DNA of 64,000 nucleotides from GCA-2718035 sp964435285 (GTDB taxonomy: Bacteria > Bacteroidota > Bacteroidia > Flavobacteriales > TMED113), in the NCBI GenBank assembly GCA_964435285.1, contig CAYSYA010000002.1:1-64000 (forward strand), read 5' to 3'. The notes below the pieces were generated by a model, which did not search any database, had not been told where the DNA came from, and was given only the letters and a program-made list of their open reading frames with translations. Of the stretch, positions 1-9,148 are shown piece after piece (position 1 is the stretch's first letter; every line of letters starts with the position of its first letter). The position numbers and the translations under genes were made by a program.

Positions 1-320
1 AAGTGGCACGCGAGCTGGGTTCAGAACGTCGCGAGACAGTTCGGTCCCTATCTGTAGTGGTCGTTAGAAATTTGAGAGGACCTACCTCTAGTACGAGAGG
101 ACCGAGGTGGACTGACCTCTAGTGTACCTGTTGTGGTGCCAACTGCATCGCAGGGTAGCTATGTCGGGAAGAGATAAGTGCTGAAAGCATATAAGTACGA
201 AGCTCGCCTCAAGATTAGATTTCTTTTAAGGGTCGTTCGAGACTAGGACGTTGATAGGTTGCAAGTGTAAAGGTGGTAACATCAAAGCTGAGCAATACTA
301 ATTACCCGTAAACTTTTTCA
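1..320 (+). rRNA. rrl: 23S ribosomal RNA, 3' end (partial)
   Basis: This is the last ~320 nt of the large-subunit rRNA, cut by the left window edge. The universal sarcin-ricin loop (AGTACGAGAGGACC) is at 90-103, followed by the conserved domain VI segments up to the TACTAAT motif near 295-303. The 3' end is placed near 320 by comparison with the remembered E. coli 3' terminus and may be off by several bases. A 5S gene follows after a ~60 nt T-rich spacer, the usual 23S-5S order, so this is the distal part of an rRNA operon read rightward. Confidence 0.97.
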
Positions 321-383
321 AGAACGCTTGAAATTGTTATTTTTTATTTTTTCTGAAAAACATTTCTAAATATGTCGAAAATA

Positions 384-493
384 TATGGCGACTTTAGCAT
401 CAGGGATCACCTCTTTCCATTCCGAACAGAGAAGTTAAGTCTGATAGCGCAGATGGTACTAGGTAAAACTGGGAGAGTATGTCGTCGCCGCCC
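384..493 (+). rRNA. rrf: 5S ribosomal RNA
   Basis: About 110 nt. The terminal helix is visible: GGCGAC at 387-392 pairs with GTCGCC at 484-489. The conserved loop region CATTCCGAACAGAGAAGTTAAG lies at about 418-439 in the expected place. It sits ~60 nt after 23S and directly before an intrinsic terminator, so it is the last gene of the rRNA operon. Exact ends are uncertain by a few bases. Confidence 0.95.
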
Positions 494-521
494 ATACAGG
501 GTATTTACACCTTGAAAATTC

Positions 522-560
522 AAAGCCTTAATTTTAATTAATTGAGGCTTTTTTTTATTT
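522..560 (+). terminator. Intrinsic terminator of the rRNA operon
   Basis: AAAGCCTTAAT at 522-532 pairs with ATTGAGGCTTT at 541-551 with one G-T wobble. The right arm runs into a long T-run broken by one A (about 549-564). The T-run reaches right up to the start codon of the next gene at 565, so there is no room for a separate promoter between terminator and gene. Confidence 0.85.
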
Positions 561-564
561 TTTT

Positions 565-2262
565 ATGATAAAATTTGTTTTAATATTGATATTTATTTTT
601 GTTAATTCGTTTGCACAAAAAAGCAATGATAATAATTATTTTAATGGATTTGAAATTGGTAATCTAGGAAGTCCATTTTTGTCATACTTTCCCAATTTTT
701 CTCAAAAAAATTTTGAATTAAGCTCTGATTTTATAGGAAATACACTTTTAGAAAAAAAAATATTTTCATCGTTTGATCATATTTTTTTTTCATCTGATAC
801 TGTTATTAAAAACAGTTTGAAATATATTGGTGTTTATAGTGAAGGAGGTTTTATTAGCACTCAACTAAGTAGACCAATTTCTGATAAATCTTATATTAAT
901 TTTAATTACGAAAATTTAAATTCAAAGGGATATTTTCAATTTCAAGAAAATAGATTCAGTAATTTAAGTTTTCAATACTCTTATTTCGAAAAAAATACAC
1001 CATACGCACTGATTTTTAATTTTAAATCAGTTAATAATTTTAGTTTAGAAAATGGTGGGGTAGAGGATTTTAATCAAAATCTATCTGATGATTTACAACT
1101 AACTTATTTTTCCAATGCAAACTCCGAACTGAAGTCAAGAGACTTTTCTTTTTTTCATTATTATAAATTTAAATCTGGAATGATCATTTCTCACGAAATT
1201 GATTATAATCGATATAAAAAAGTCTTTGTTGATAATACTCCTAACTCATTTCATTATTCTTTTACACCTTTATTTTTTGCTATTTCGGAAAACTATTTAA
1301 ATACAATGAGTTTTTATCAACTTAATAATAAATTAATATTTCACTCCAATTACTTTTCACGTCAAAATATTGATTTCTCTCTAAAACATAGTTTATATTA
1401 TCATGATTTTATTTCAGATTATATCGGAGATTTTATCATTTCTGTTTCTAATTTTAAAAATATAATTGATTCAAAATATAATTTTGATTTAAAATTTTGT
1501 CCGTATGGCTTAAATAGAAATAATTATGATTTAAAATTACTGTATTCATATAATAATATTGATTTCAATGGCAAATTTTTATTTGGTTTAAATAAAAAAA
1601 AACCTGATCTGTTTTCTGGGATTTATTCTCCTAATAACTTAACTAATCTAAGTTGGGAAGATGATATAAGTTTTTTAAAAAATATATATGTATCTATTGA
1701 TAACTCTATTTTATCTAGAAAAATAAATTTTAATTTTAATTACCGGAGGGTTCATAACTTGATATATTATAATCATTATGCTTTATATAATCAGCTAGAA
1801 AAACCAGTAGATTACTTTCATTTTTTAATACAAAAAAATTTTTTTTTAAAAAATTTAAAAATCGAACAATGTTTCCATTTTCAGAAGGAATATTTTGAAA
1901 ATCAAGATGAATCTAACTTTTTTTCTATTCCTTTTTTTCTATTTCATCAGTCAATAAAATATAATTTGGATTTATTTGAAGAAACAAAATTAAGAATAGA
2001 TTTAAATTTTAAAATTCATTCTAATTACTTCCCAAATACTTATATGCCTCTTAGTTCTATTTTTTATAACCAAAATGAAATTGAGTTAGGTTGGGTCCCA
2101 TTTCTTTCTTCTAGTGTTTATTTAGAAAAAAATAATTTTTCTTTGGGATTAATTTTCAGAGAAATTCAGTATGCTTTTTTGGAAAGAAATTATTTAACTA
2201 AGGATTATATTTCAAACCCATCAAGTTTTAGCTTATTTATTAATTGGAAGTTTTTTGATTAA
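565..2262 (+). CDS. Putative outer-membrane beta-barrel protein (Porin_10-like)
   Basis: A 565-residue secreted protein. An N-terminal signal peptide (residues 1-18, hydrophobic core, ending NSFAQ) is followed by many short alternating aromatic/polar stretches typical of outer-membrane strands. The segment around residues 115-170, with NENLNSKGY-like strands and a following ENGG turn (about 162-165), resembles the Bacteroidota putative porin family Porin_10 (DUF4289). This is recognition from memory. No catalytic motif is seen. The start codon abuts the T-run of the rRNA terminator, so expression may depend on read-through or on a promoter inside the 5S-terminator region. Its stop interlocks by 4 bp with the convergent gene on the other strand. 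Confidence 0.6.
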   Translation: MIKFVLILIFIFVNSFAQKSNDNNYFNGFEIGNLGSPFLSYFPNFSQKNFELSSDFIGNTLLEKKIFSSFDHIFFSSDTVIKNSLKYIGVYSEGGFISTQLSRPISDKSYINFNYENLNSKGYFQFQENRFSNLSFQYSYFEKNTPYALIFNFKSVNNFSLENGGVEDFNQNLSDDLQLTYFSNANSELKSRDFSFFHYYKFKSGMIISHEIDYNRYKKVFVDNTPNSFHYSFTPLFFAISENYLNTMSFYQLNNKLIFHSNYFSRQNIDFSLKHSLYYHDFISDYIGDFIISVSNFKNIIDSKYNFDLKFCPYGLNRNNYDLKLLYSYNNIDFNGKFLFGLNKKKPDLFSGIYSPNNLTNLSWEDDISFLKNIYVSIDNSILSRKINFNFNYRRVHNLIYYNHYALYNQLEKPVDYFHFLIQKNFFLKNLKIEQCFHFQKEYFENQDESNFFSIPFFLFHQSIKYNLDLFEETKLRIDLNFKIHSNYFPNTYMPLSSIFYNQNEIELGWVPFLSSSVYLEKNNFSLGLIFREIQYAFLERNYLTKDYISNPSSFSLFINWKFFD

Positions 2263-3533
2263 GTTTTTTGTTTTTTCTTTTTAGCAGCTGGAAATAAAAT
2301 ATTGTTTAAAATTAACCTATAGCCAGGTGAATTGGGGTATAATTCTAGTTCTGTTTTTGGATCTCCAATTTTATGTCTGTAATCTTCAGGATCATGTCCT
2401 CCATAAAATGTCCAAGTACCTTTTCCAAATTTACCGTGTATATATCTTGCTTCGTTTAAGGATTTATTTTCTCCCATAATAATTACATTTGGTTTAATTA
2501 ATTCTTTTGAGAAAGATGTAGTTTGCCCGATGAATCCTTTAATTATTCTAGTGTGGTTTTGACATAACATGGTTGGGACAGGGTCCCATTTAGCTGAAAA
2601 TTCAAAAAGAGTAAAAAAATCATTTTCCTCAGATATTAATTTTCTTCTTGTATCTGTCATATCAATATCAGAGAACTCATATTTATTTGGATCTTCAATT
2701 ATTTTGAAATTTTGAAATGCTAATGTTTGATTGAAATTTAATTTTTCTTGAGCATTTTGTTCCATTTTATCTCCATCAAACATAGATTTACAAATATCAA
2801 CTCCATCAGCAGACAATGCTATGTCAAATGAGTCTGTAGCACTGCACATTGCGAAGGTGAAACCTCCACCGGCAATATATTCTTTTATTTTTTTAGCTAC
2901 AGCTAATTTTTGATGTGATACTTTGGAAAAACCATTATTTTTTGCATTTTCTTCAAATATTTTTTTTTGTTCAATATACCAGGATGCATTTTTAAAGCTT
3001 CTATAAAATTTTCCGTATTGCCCTGTAAAATCTTCATGATGAAGGTGTAACCATTCATACATTGGAAGTAAATCATTTAGTATCTCATCATCATAAATTA
3101 AATCATAAGGTATCTCAGCATATGTAAGTGCTAAAGTAACTGCATCGTCCCATGGTTGTTTATTTTTAGGAGAGTATACGGCTATTTTTGGAGCTTTTTC
3201 AAGCTTTATTATATCGGTATTACTAGAAGGAGATGATATACTATTTAATATTTTATTTACATCATTATTTGAAAGAATTTCAAAGCTGACTCCTCTATAA
3301 ATACACTCCGATGAAATTTCATTTACACTCTTAATCAAAAAACTTCCGCCTCTATAGTTTAACAACCAGTCAACTTCTAAATTATTTTGTAGAACCCAAT
3401 ATGCTATACCATATGCTTTAAGGTGGTTAGCTTGACTATCCTTATCCATTGGGATTAAAATGTAATTTCCGTAAGAATATATCGAAATTAAAAATATCAG
3501 AAAAAAAAAATTAAAACTCGTTTTCATCTTCAT
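2259..3533 (-). CDS. Conserved exported Bacteroidota protein, commonly labelled asparagine synthetase B
   Basis: A 424-residue protein with an N-terminal signal-like hydrophobic segment (residues 5-22). The sequence strongly matches, from memory, a flavobacterial family usually annotated asparagine synthetase B: ILIPMD near the N-terminus, YGIAYWVL, WLLNYRGGSF, APKIAVY, a LHLHHEDFTGQYGKFY stretch in the middle, and GGGFTFAMCSATDSFD. I see neither the N-terminal Cys glutaminase nor the PPi-loop of true AsnB, so that label looks unsupported. The conserved Cys in MCSATD and the Gly-rich turn before it recall glutamine-amidotransferase-like folds, which is only a guess. Its start overlaps the end of dnaB by 23 bp, suggesting co-transcription with accA and dnaB. 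Confidence 0.7.
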   Translation of the reverse strand: MKMKTSFNFFFLIFLISIYSYGNYILIPMDKDSQANHLKAYGIAYWVLQNNLEVDWLLNYRGGSFLIKSVNEISSECIYRGVSFEILSNNDVNKILNSISSPSSNTDIIKLEKAPKIAVYSPKNKQPWDDAVTLALTYAEIPYDLIYDDEILNDLLPMYEWLHLHHEDFTGQYGKFYRSFKNASWYIEQKKIFEENAKNNGFSKVSHQKLAVAKKIKEYIAGGGFTFAMCSATDSFDIALSADGVDICKSMFDGDKMEQNAQEKLNFNQTLAFQNFKIIEDPNKYEFSDIDMTDTRRKLISEENDFFTLFEFSAKWDPVPTMLCQNHTRIIKGFIGQTTSFSKELIKPNVIIMGENKSLNEARYIHGKFGKGTWTFYGGHDPEDYRHKIGDPKTELELYPNSPGYRLILNNILFPAAKKKKQKT

Positions 3534-4938
3534 TTACATTCATTTTTGAATGAAATTCATTTTGGTACATATCTTTTTCTAAATTGCCAAATTTAGCTAG
3601 AGAAGCGTTAAATTTTAACCTTCTTCTTCCAAGAGGGCCATTTCTATGTTTAGCAATAATGAATTCTGCTTGACCTATGCAAGATGTTTGAGGTTCAGTA
3701 TCCCACATATCTACATTATAGTATTCAGGTCTGTAAATAAAGTTTACAATATCAGCATCTTGTTCAATAGCTCCAGATTCTCTAAGATCGGATAATATTG
3801 GTCTTTTGTCATTACGTAATTCCACCCCTCTGTTCAATTGTGAAAGACAAATAATTGGAATATTTAATTCTTTTGCAATACTTTTTAAAGATCTTGAAAT
3901 AGAAGATATTTCTTGTTCTCTCACTCCTCCTTTAGTACTTCCTTGCATTAATTGTAAATAATCAATAATTACTACTTTTACACCATGTTGAGCAACTAGC
4001 CTTCTACATTTAGCTCTCAAGTCAAATATTGATAGTCCTGGAGTGTCATCAATATAAATTTCAGCACTTTCAATTTTTTTAATTTTACTATGTAATTGTT
4101 CCCATTCAAAAGGTTCCATTTTACCACTTCTAAGTTTTTCAGAAGCTAATCCAGTTTCAGAGGATATTAATCTTGTTATTAATTGAAGAGAATTCATTTC
4201 TAAAGAAAAAAGGGCGACTGGGTTTTTATGATCAACAGCAATATTTCTCGCCATAGATAAGACAAAGGCTGTTTTTCCCATACCAGGTCTAGCTGCAATT
4301 ATTATAAGGTCAGATTTTTGCCATCCAGATGTAATTTTGTCAATTTCTAAAAAACCAGAAGGTACTCCACTAATTCCTTCTTCGTTTCCAATGCTTTCTA
4401 TTTCTTTAATTGCTTGATGAATTAAATCTGTTGCTTTACTGTAATTTTTTTTAATGCTTCCTTCAGTAACTTTGAATATTTCACTTTCTGCTTTATCCAT
4501 TAATTCAATTATGTCTGTTGTTTCATCAAACGCATCATTAATTAAATTTGAGGAAATTGAAATTAATTTTCTTTGAATGTATTTTTGTAAAATTATTCTT
4601 GAATGGTGTTCAATATGAGCAGAGGAAATTACTTTTTGAGTTAATTCAGCTAAGTAAACTTCTCCTCCGCATTTATTCAATTTTCCATTTTTTCTTAACT
4701 TATCAGAAACAGTTAGTAAATCAATTGGTTCAGCATCATTAAATAATTCTAATAAAACTTGAAAAATTTCTTGATGTTTTTCTTTATAAAAACATTCAGG
4801 GTTTAGAATTTCAATGGCAGTTGCAGTTGCATTTTTATCAATCATCAATGCACCTAATACCCCTTCTTCAAAATCAATTGCTTGCGGAGGTATTTTTTTA
4901 TTTTGTAATGCTAATATTTTTGAATCCTTTTTCTCCAT
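3511..4938 (-). CDS. dnaB: Replicative DNA helicase DnaB
   Basis: A 475-residue hexameric helicase that unwinds DNA at the replication fork. The N-terminal domain (about 15-120, with PPQAIDFEEGVLGALM) is followed by a RecA-type motor. The Walker A is AARPGMGKT (around residue 216), the Walker B lies in VVIIDYLQLM, and the later motif SQLNRGVE and the DLRESGAIEQDAD stretch are typical. Length and motif order are normal and no intein is present. It lies 23 bp after accA on the same strand and overlaps the next gene by 23 bp, so the three genes are probably one transcript. Confidence 0.97.
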   Translation of the reverse strand: MEKKDSKILALQNKKIPPQAIDFEEGVLGALMIDKNATATAIEILNPECFYKEKHQEIFQVLLELFNDAEPIDLLTVSDKLRKNGKLNKCGGEVYLAELTQKVISSAHIEHHSRIILQKYIQRKLISISSNLINDAFDETTDIIELMDKAESEIFKVTEGSIKKNYSKATDLIHQAIKEIESIGNEEGISGVPSGFLEIDKITSGWQKSDLIIIAARPGMGKTAFVLSMARNIAVDHKNPVALFSLEMNSLQLITRLISSETGLASEKLRSGKMEPFEWEQLHSKIKKIESAEIYIDDTPGLSIFDLRAKCRRLVAQHGVKVVIIDYLQLMQGSTKGGVREQEISSISRSLKSIAKELNIPIICLSQLNRGVELRNDKRPILSDLRESGAIEQDADIVNFIYRPEYYNVDMWDTEPQTSCIGQAEFIIAKHRNGPLGRRRLKFNASLAKFGNLEKDMYQNEFHSKMNVNEDENEF

Positions 4939-4961
4939 AGTTGTCAGTAATTTACAAAATC

Positions 4962-5915
4962 TTAATCTTTGTAAACACCCATTTTAGAAAATTTTTCAAT
5001 TCTATTATTTGAAATTTTATCCTTGTCTATTTTTTTTAATTTTTCTAGGCTCTCTAAAATAGTTTTTTTTACTTCTTTAAAGCATTTTAGTGGGTTGTTA
5101 TGAGCTCCTCCAAAAGGCTCTTTGATTATTCCATCAATCATCTTATTCTTTAACATATCTTTTGGTGTTAATTTTAAAGACTCTGCAGCAATTTCTTTAT
5201 GTTCCCAATTTCTCCACAATATTGACGAACAACTTTCAGGTGAAATAACAGAGTACCAAGTGTTTTCTAACATAAATACTAAATCGCCAACCCCAATTCC
5301 AAGAGCACCACCTGATGCTCCTTCCCCAATAATGATTGAAATTATTGGAACTTTCAATGTACACATTTCATAAATATTTCTTGCTATTGCTTCTCCTTGT
5401 CCTCTTTCTTCAGCTTCTAATCCTGGAAATGCTCCTGGTGTATCAATTAGAGTTATTATTGGTTTATTAAATTTTTCAGCCAGTTTCATCAATCTTAGGG
5501 CTTTTCTATATCCTTCTGGGTTAGACATTCCAAAATTTCTATATTTTCTCATTTTTGTATTTTTACCCTTTTGTTGACCTATGAACATTACAGATTGATT
5601 TGAGATTTTTCCAAATCCTCCTATCATCGCCTTATCATCACTAATATTTCTATCTCCGTGTAATTCAATAAATGTTTCATCAGAAATATGATTTATGTAA
5701 TCAAGAGTATAAGGTCTATTTGGGTGTCTAGAAATCTGGACCCTTTGCCATGGAGATAAATTTTGATAAATTTCCTTCTTTTTTTTCAAAATTTTTTTTT
5801 CAAGTTCCGTTATAACTTTAGTTACATCTGAATTAGTTTTATGACCAATTTCTTTTGTGTTAGTTATTTGAAGCTCTAATTCTTCTATTTCTTTTTCAAA
5901 TTCTAAATATTCCAT
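4962..5915 (-). CDS. accA: Acetyl-CoA carboxylase carboxyltransferase subunit alpha
   Basis: A 317-residue alpha half of the carboxyltransferase that moves CO2 from biotin to acetyl-CoA, the first step of fatty-acid synthesis. The N-terminal helical segment begins with EYLEFEKEIEELE. The crotonase-like core has ITLIDTPGAFPGLEAEERGQ and the oxyanion-type IGEGASGGALGIG. Length matches the family. It heads the leftward group accA-dnaB-(asnB-like) and is divergent from ispE across a 104 bp gap. The accD and biotin carboxylase genes are not in the window. Confidence 0.97.
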   Translation of the reverse strand: MEYLEFEKEIEELELQITNTKEIGHKTNSDVTKVITELEKKILKKKKEIYQNLSPWQRVQISRHPNRPYTLDYINHISDETFIELHGDRNISDDKAMIGGFGKISNQSVMFIGQQKGKNTKMRKYRNFGMSNPEGYRKALRLMKLAEKFNKPIITLIDTPGAFPGLEAEERGQGEAIARNIYEMCTLKVPIISIIIGEGASGGALGIGVGDLVFMLENTWYSVISPESCSSILWRNWEHKEIAAESLKLTPKDMLKNKMIDGIIKEPFGGAHNNPLKCFKEVKKTILESLEKLKKIDKDKISNNRIEKFSKMGVYKD

Positions 5916-5995
5916 TGTTTTAAAAAATATTCATTAAATATAACTATTAAAATATTCTAGATGATATTTTATTTCTTAATTCATTTTTAAAAATA

Positions 5996-6003
5996 TATCT
6001 TTG
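5996..6003 (+). promoter_or_regulatory. Bacteroidota -7 promoter box upstream of ispE
   Basis: TATCTTTG matches the TAnnTTTG consensus of Bacteroidota housekeeping promoters. It sits 17 bp before the ispE ATG, which would give a leader of roughly a dozen bases. No clear TTG/-33 element is seen at the usual 17-23 bp distance. Confidence 0.4.
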
Positions 6004-6019
6004 ATGAAGTTATAGTTTT

Positions 6020-6874
6020 ATGATTTGTTTTCCAAACGCTAAAATTAACATTGGTCTTAGATTAATGTCAGTTAGACCAGATGGTTTTCATGATATTGAA
6101 TCGATTTTTTTTCCTATTAATTTACATGACATTTTAGAAGTCAAAAAAAATGATTTGTTTAAATCAAAAAAAATTGAAATAAAATATGCTGGAAACTTTT
6201 CTCGCATAACAAATGACTTATGTGTTAAAGCTTATAATCTTTTAGATAATGAATTTGATCTCCCTCCGATAAAAGTTATTTTGTACAAAAATATACCAAT
6301 CGGTTCAGGTTTAGGAGGAGGTTCATCTAATGCAGTTTCAATGCTTAAATCATTAAATAAGTTATTTGGTCTTAATTTAAACAAACAAAAACTTTTAAGT
6401 TATTGCAAAGTTTTAGGAAGTGATTGTTCTTTTTTTTTGGAAAACAAGCCCAGTTTTGTTTCAGGTCTAGGAGATATAATTAATGCAAAAATTAATTTTA
6501 GTTTAAGTGATTATAAGATACTTTTGATTTTTCCATCAAAGTTTCTTTCAACAAAAAAAATTTTTGATAGTATAATAGATAAAAATAACTTAATTCATGA
6601 AAACATGAACAACTCTGATTTATTTTGTAAGATACTAAGTAATAATTACTCAATTGATTTTTGGAAATCAACTCTGAAAAATGATTTAGAGCCCACGTCT
6701 ATTGAATATATTCCTGAAATTAAAAAAATTAAAAATAAATTGTATGAAAAAGGTGCTGTATATGCAAGTATGTCAGGTTCGGGAGCTACGGTGTATGGGA
6801 TATTTCCAAAAAAATATTTTTTAGATGAAAAATGGGAAAATAATTATTTTTCATTTTCATGTGATTTGGTTTAA
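6020..6874 (+). CDS. ispE: 4-diphosphocytidyl-2-C-methyl-D-erythritol kinase
   Basis: A 284-residue GHMP kinase of the non-mevalonate (MEP) isoprenoid pathway that phosphorylates CDP-methylerythritol with ATP. The N-terminal FPNAKINIGL carries the Lys8/Asn10 substrate residues. The ATP loop PIGSGLGGGSSNA is at 93-105. The catalytic aspartate is in GSDCSFF (Asp135), and a C-terminal MSGSGATVYG loop completes the set. The pathway would supply precursors for quinones, undecaprenol and the beta-carotene needed by Blh. Its stop codon interlocks with that of lptG in a shared TTAA. Confidence 0.96.
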   Translation: MICFPNAKINIGLRLMSVRPDGFHDIESIFFPINLHDILEVKKNDLFKSKKIEIKYAGNFSRITNDLCVKAYNLLDNEFDLPPIKVILYKNIPIGSGLGGGSSNAVSMLKSLNKLFGLNLNKQKLLSYCKVLGSDCSFFLENKPSFVSGLGDIINAKINFSLSDYKILLIFPSKFLSTKKIFDSIIDKNNLIHENMNNSDLFCKILSNNYSIDFWKSTLKNDLEPTSIEYIPEIKKIKNKLYEKGAVYASMSGSGATVYGIFPKKYFLDEKWENNYFSFSCDLV

Positions 6875-7965
6875 TAAGCCAATTTTTTAAATGTATATAA
6901 TGAAATTATAAGAAATATCATGTTTGGTAGCCAGATTGCACTATGTGGTTCCATTTCACCATTTAATGTTAATGTTGTAGAGAATTTCATTAGAAAAATA
7001 TAAATAAAACACATTAGAATACCTAATGTTAATTTCATGCCCAAGCCTCCCTTATTCTTTTTTACAGAAATTGAAAACCCCAATATCGTTAAAATAATTA
7101 TGGAAAATGAATTAGATGTTCTTTGTGTTTTTTCTATAATTTCAGACTTTAAATCAAAATTACCTTCTCTTTGTTCTTCATTTATAAATTTTTTAATTTC
7201 AACTGTTGTCATCGATTGAATTTCTCTTTTTTGTTTAAATATTTTATTTGGGTCTTCATTTAAATTGATGAATATACTTTTTTTATTATTGCTACTTATA
7301 ACTTTTGAATTTCCATTACTTTCATATACAAAACTATCAATTTTGTAATCTGAAATTTTCCATTTTAATTTTTGTTTGTCCCATTCAATAATTTTTGATT
7401 TTATTTTTTTTTCAAGTCTACCATTATTAAATGTTTGCCAACAAAATTCAGTTCCTTGTTTTTTATTTACGTTGTAATAATCCATGTAAATTATAGAATT
7501 TTTTTTAACTGATTTATTGAATTTTCTTTCCGTTTTTACATCAGTTTTTTTTATAAATTTATTTTCAAAATTTAATCTTTTTTCATTAGTTAATGGGGTG
7601 ATTGAATTAGTTAAAAAAATACAAGGAAGAAAAATAATTAGTGAACATATAAAATATGGTCTAAATAATCTTAATGGACTTATTTTACTGTTGTAAAGAG
7701 CTATTACCTCTGAATTTTCACTTAATCTAGATGTAAAAAAAATAACAGAAATAAAAGTTATTAATCCACTAAATACTGTTCCGTAGTGAATGATGAAATT
7801 AATATAATAGTCTTTTATTATTAAATTTAATGGAGCGTTATTGTCAATAAAATTATCAATTTTTTCAGACAAATCGAATACAACAGCAACAGATAAAATA
7901 ATTGAAATTGAAATTATATAAGTACTAAGAAATTTTTTATAAATATACTTGTCAATTTTTTTCAT
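6871..7965 (-). CDS. lptG: LptF/LptG-type permease (YjgP/YjgQ family)
   Basis: An inner-membrane permease of the lipopolysaccharide export complex LptBFG. I place the start at the MKKIDKYIY methionine (364 residues). An ATG six codons upstream is also open, but it lies inside tgt, whereas this one begins 1 bp after the tgt stop. Hydrophobic helices occur near residues 10-35, 50-75, 90-115, and three more in the last 100 residues, with a soluble periplasmic domain between: the 3+3 layout of the family. The DLSEKI motif after helix 1 is typical. Assignment to LptG rather than LptF rests on the tgt context and is less sure. It is in an operon with tgt. Confidence 0.85.
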   Translation of the reverse strand: MKKIDKYIYKKFLSTYIISISIILSVAVVFDLSEKIDNFIDNNAPLNLIIKDYYINFIIHYGTVFSGLITFISVIFFTSRLSENSEVIALYNSKISPLRLFRPYFICSLIIFLPCIFLTNSITPLTNEKRLNFENKFIKKTDVKTERKFNKSVKKNSIIYMDYYNVNKKQGTEFCWQTFNNGRLEKKIKSKIIEWDKQKLKWKISDYKIDSFVYESNGNSKVISSNNKKSIFINLNEDPNKIFKQKREIQSMTTVEIKKFINEEQREGNFDLKSEIIEKTQRTSNSFSIIILTILGFSISVKKNKGGLGMKLTLGILMCFIYIFLMKFSTTLTLNGEMEPHSAIWLPNMIFLIISLYTFKKLAY

Positions 7966-7966
7966 A

Positions 7967-9097
7967 TTATAATCTTCTCTCAAGTTTTTCTATAATTGAA
8001 TTTTTCCATTTAAAATAATTTCCTTTTTTGATTTCCTCTCTAGCTTTATTAATTAATCTAGAGTAAAATGCTAAATTATGTATACTAGCAATTTGTTTTC
8101 CTAATAACTCATTAGTCATAATTAGGTGTCTGAGATAAGCTTTACTGTAATTAATATCAACAAAACAATCACCTTCACTGTCAATTTTAGAAAAGTCATT
8201 TTTCCATTTTTTATTTTTGATATTTATACTACCGTTCATTGTGTAAATTAATCCATTTCTAGCATTTCTAGTAGGAAGAACACAGTCAAACATATCTACG
8301 CCCAATCCAATACATTCTAATAAATTTGATGGTGTACCAACACCCATGAGATAACGTGGTTTTTGATAAGGTAGTATATTTGTTACAATTTTAGTCATTT
8401 CGTACATATCTTTTTTAGGTTCACCAACAGAAAGCCCACCTATTGCATATCCCTCAAAATTATAAGAGGCAATTTTTTCTGCTGATATTTTTCTTAAATT
8501 TTCATATGTTCCACCTTGAACAATTGGGAATAAAAATTGTTTATAATCGTATAATTCTTCAGTTTTTTCAAATTGTATTTTACATCTCTCTAACCATCTG
8601 TGAGTTAATTCCATTGATTTTTTTACATAGTTGTGGTCACAAGGATAAGGAGTGCATTCATCAAAAACCATGATAATATCCGCCCCAATTAACCTTTGAA
8701 TGTCTATTGCATTTTCAGGAGTAAAAAAATGAGAACTACCATCGATATGGGATTTAAAATTCACTCCTTTCTCCGATATTTTTCTATTTGATGATAGAGA
8801 ATAAACTTGATATCCACCGCTATCAGTTAACATAGGTTTTTCATAACCAATAAATTTATGAATTCCCCCTGCTTTATGGATGACATCAGTTCCAGGTCTT
8901 AAATATAAATGATATGTGTTTCCAAGAATAATTTCGGCTTTAATATCTTCATTTAACTCTCTTTGATGAATTCCTTTAACTGTTCCTAGAGTTCCAACTG
9001 GCATAAAAATAGGTGTGTTAACAATTCCATGTCCAGTTTTAAACTCCCCAACTCTAGCATTGGTTTTTTTATCTTTACAAATAATCTTAAAACTCAT
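7967..9097 (-). CDS. tgt: Queuine tRNA-ribosyltransferase
   Basis: A 376-residue tRNA-guanine transglycosylase that swaps guanine-34 for a queuosine precursor in GUN-anticodon tRNAs. The active-site loop MLTDSGGYQV, the GGLSVGE motif and the nucleophile region VDMFDCVLPTRNARNG are all present. The zinc site is unusual: the CxCxxC cluster just before NYSKAYLRHL is reduced to a single Cys (GDCFVDINYS), while the later IHNLAFY histidine remains. From memory, flavobacterial Tgt proteins commonly lack these cysteines. It is first gene of a tgt-lptG unit. Confidence 0.96.
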   Translation of the reverse strand: MSFKIICKDKKTNARVGEFKTGHGIVNTPIFMPVGTLGTVKGIHQRELNEDIKAEIILGNTYHLYLRPGTDVIHKAGGIHKFIGYEKPMLTDSGGYQVYSLSSNRKISEKGVNFKSHIDGSSHFFTPENAIDIQRLIGADIIMVFDECTPYPCDHNYVKKSMELTHRWLERCKIQFEKTEELYDYKQFLFPIVQGGTYENLRKISAEKIASYNFEGYAIGGLSVGEPKKDMYEMTKIVTNILPYQKPRYLMGVGTPSNLLECIGLGVDMFDCVLPTRNARNGLIYTMNGSINIKNKKWKNDFSKIDSEGDCFVDINYSKAYLRHLIMTNELLGKQIASIHNLAFYSRLINKAREEIKKGNYFKWKNSIIEKLERRL

Positions 9098-9115
9098 TTT
9101 AAAACTTTATTTTAG

Positions 9116-9123
9116 CAAATATA
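9116..9123 (-). promoter_or_regulatory. Bacteroidota -7 promoter box upstream of tgt
   Basis: On the minus strand this reads TATATTTG, a perfect TAnnTTTG match, 18 bp upstream of the tgt start codon. No convincing TTG is seen at the -33 position. Confidence 0.4.
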
Positions 9124-9148
9124 ATTTTAATAAAATAATATAGATATA

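Noticed and set aside
321..383. A tRNA between 23S and 5S
   Set aside because: The spacer is about 60 nt and T-rich, without room or arms for a tRNA.
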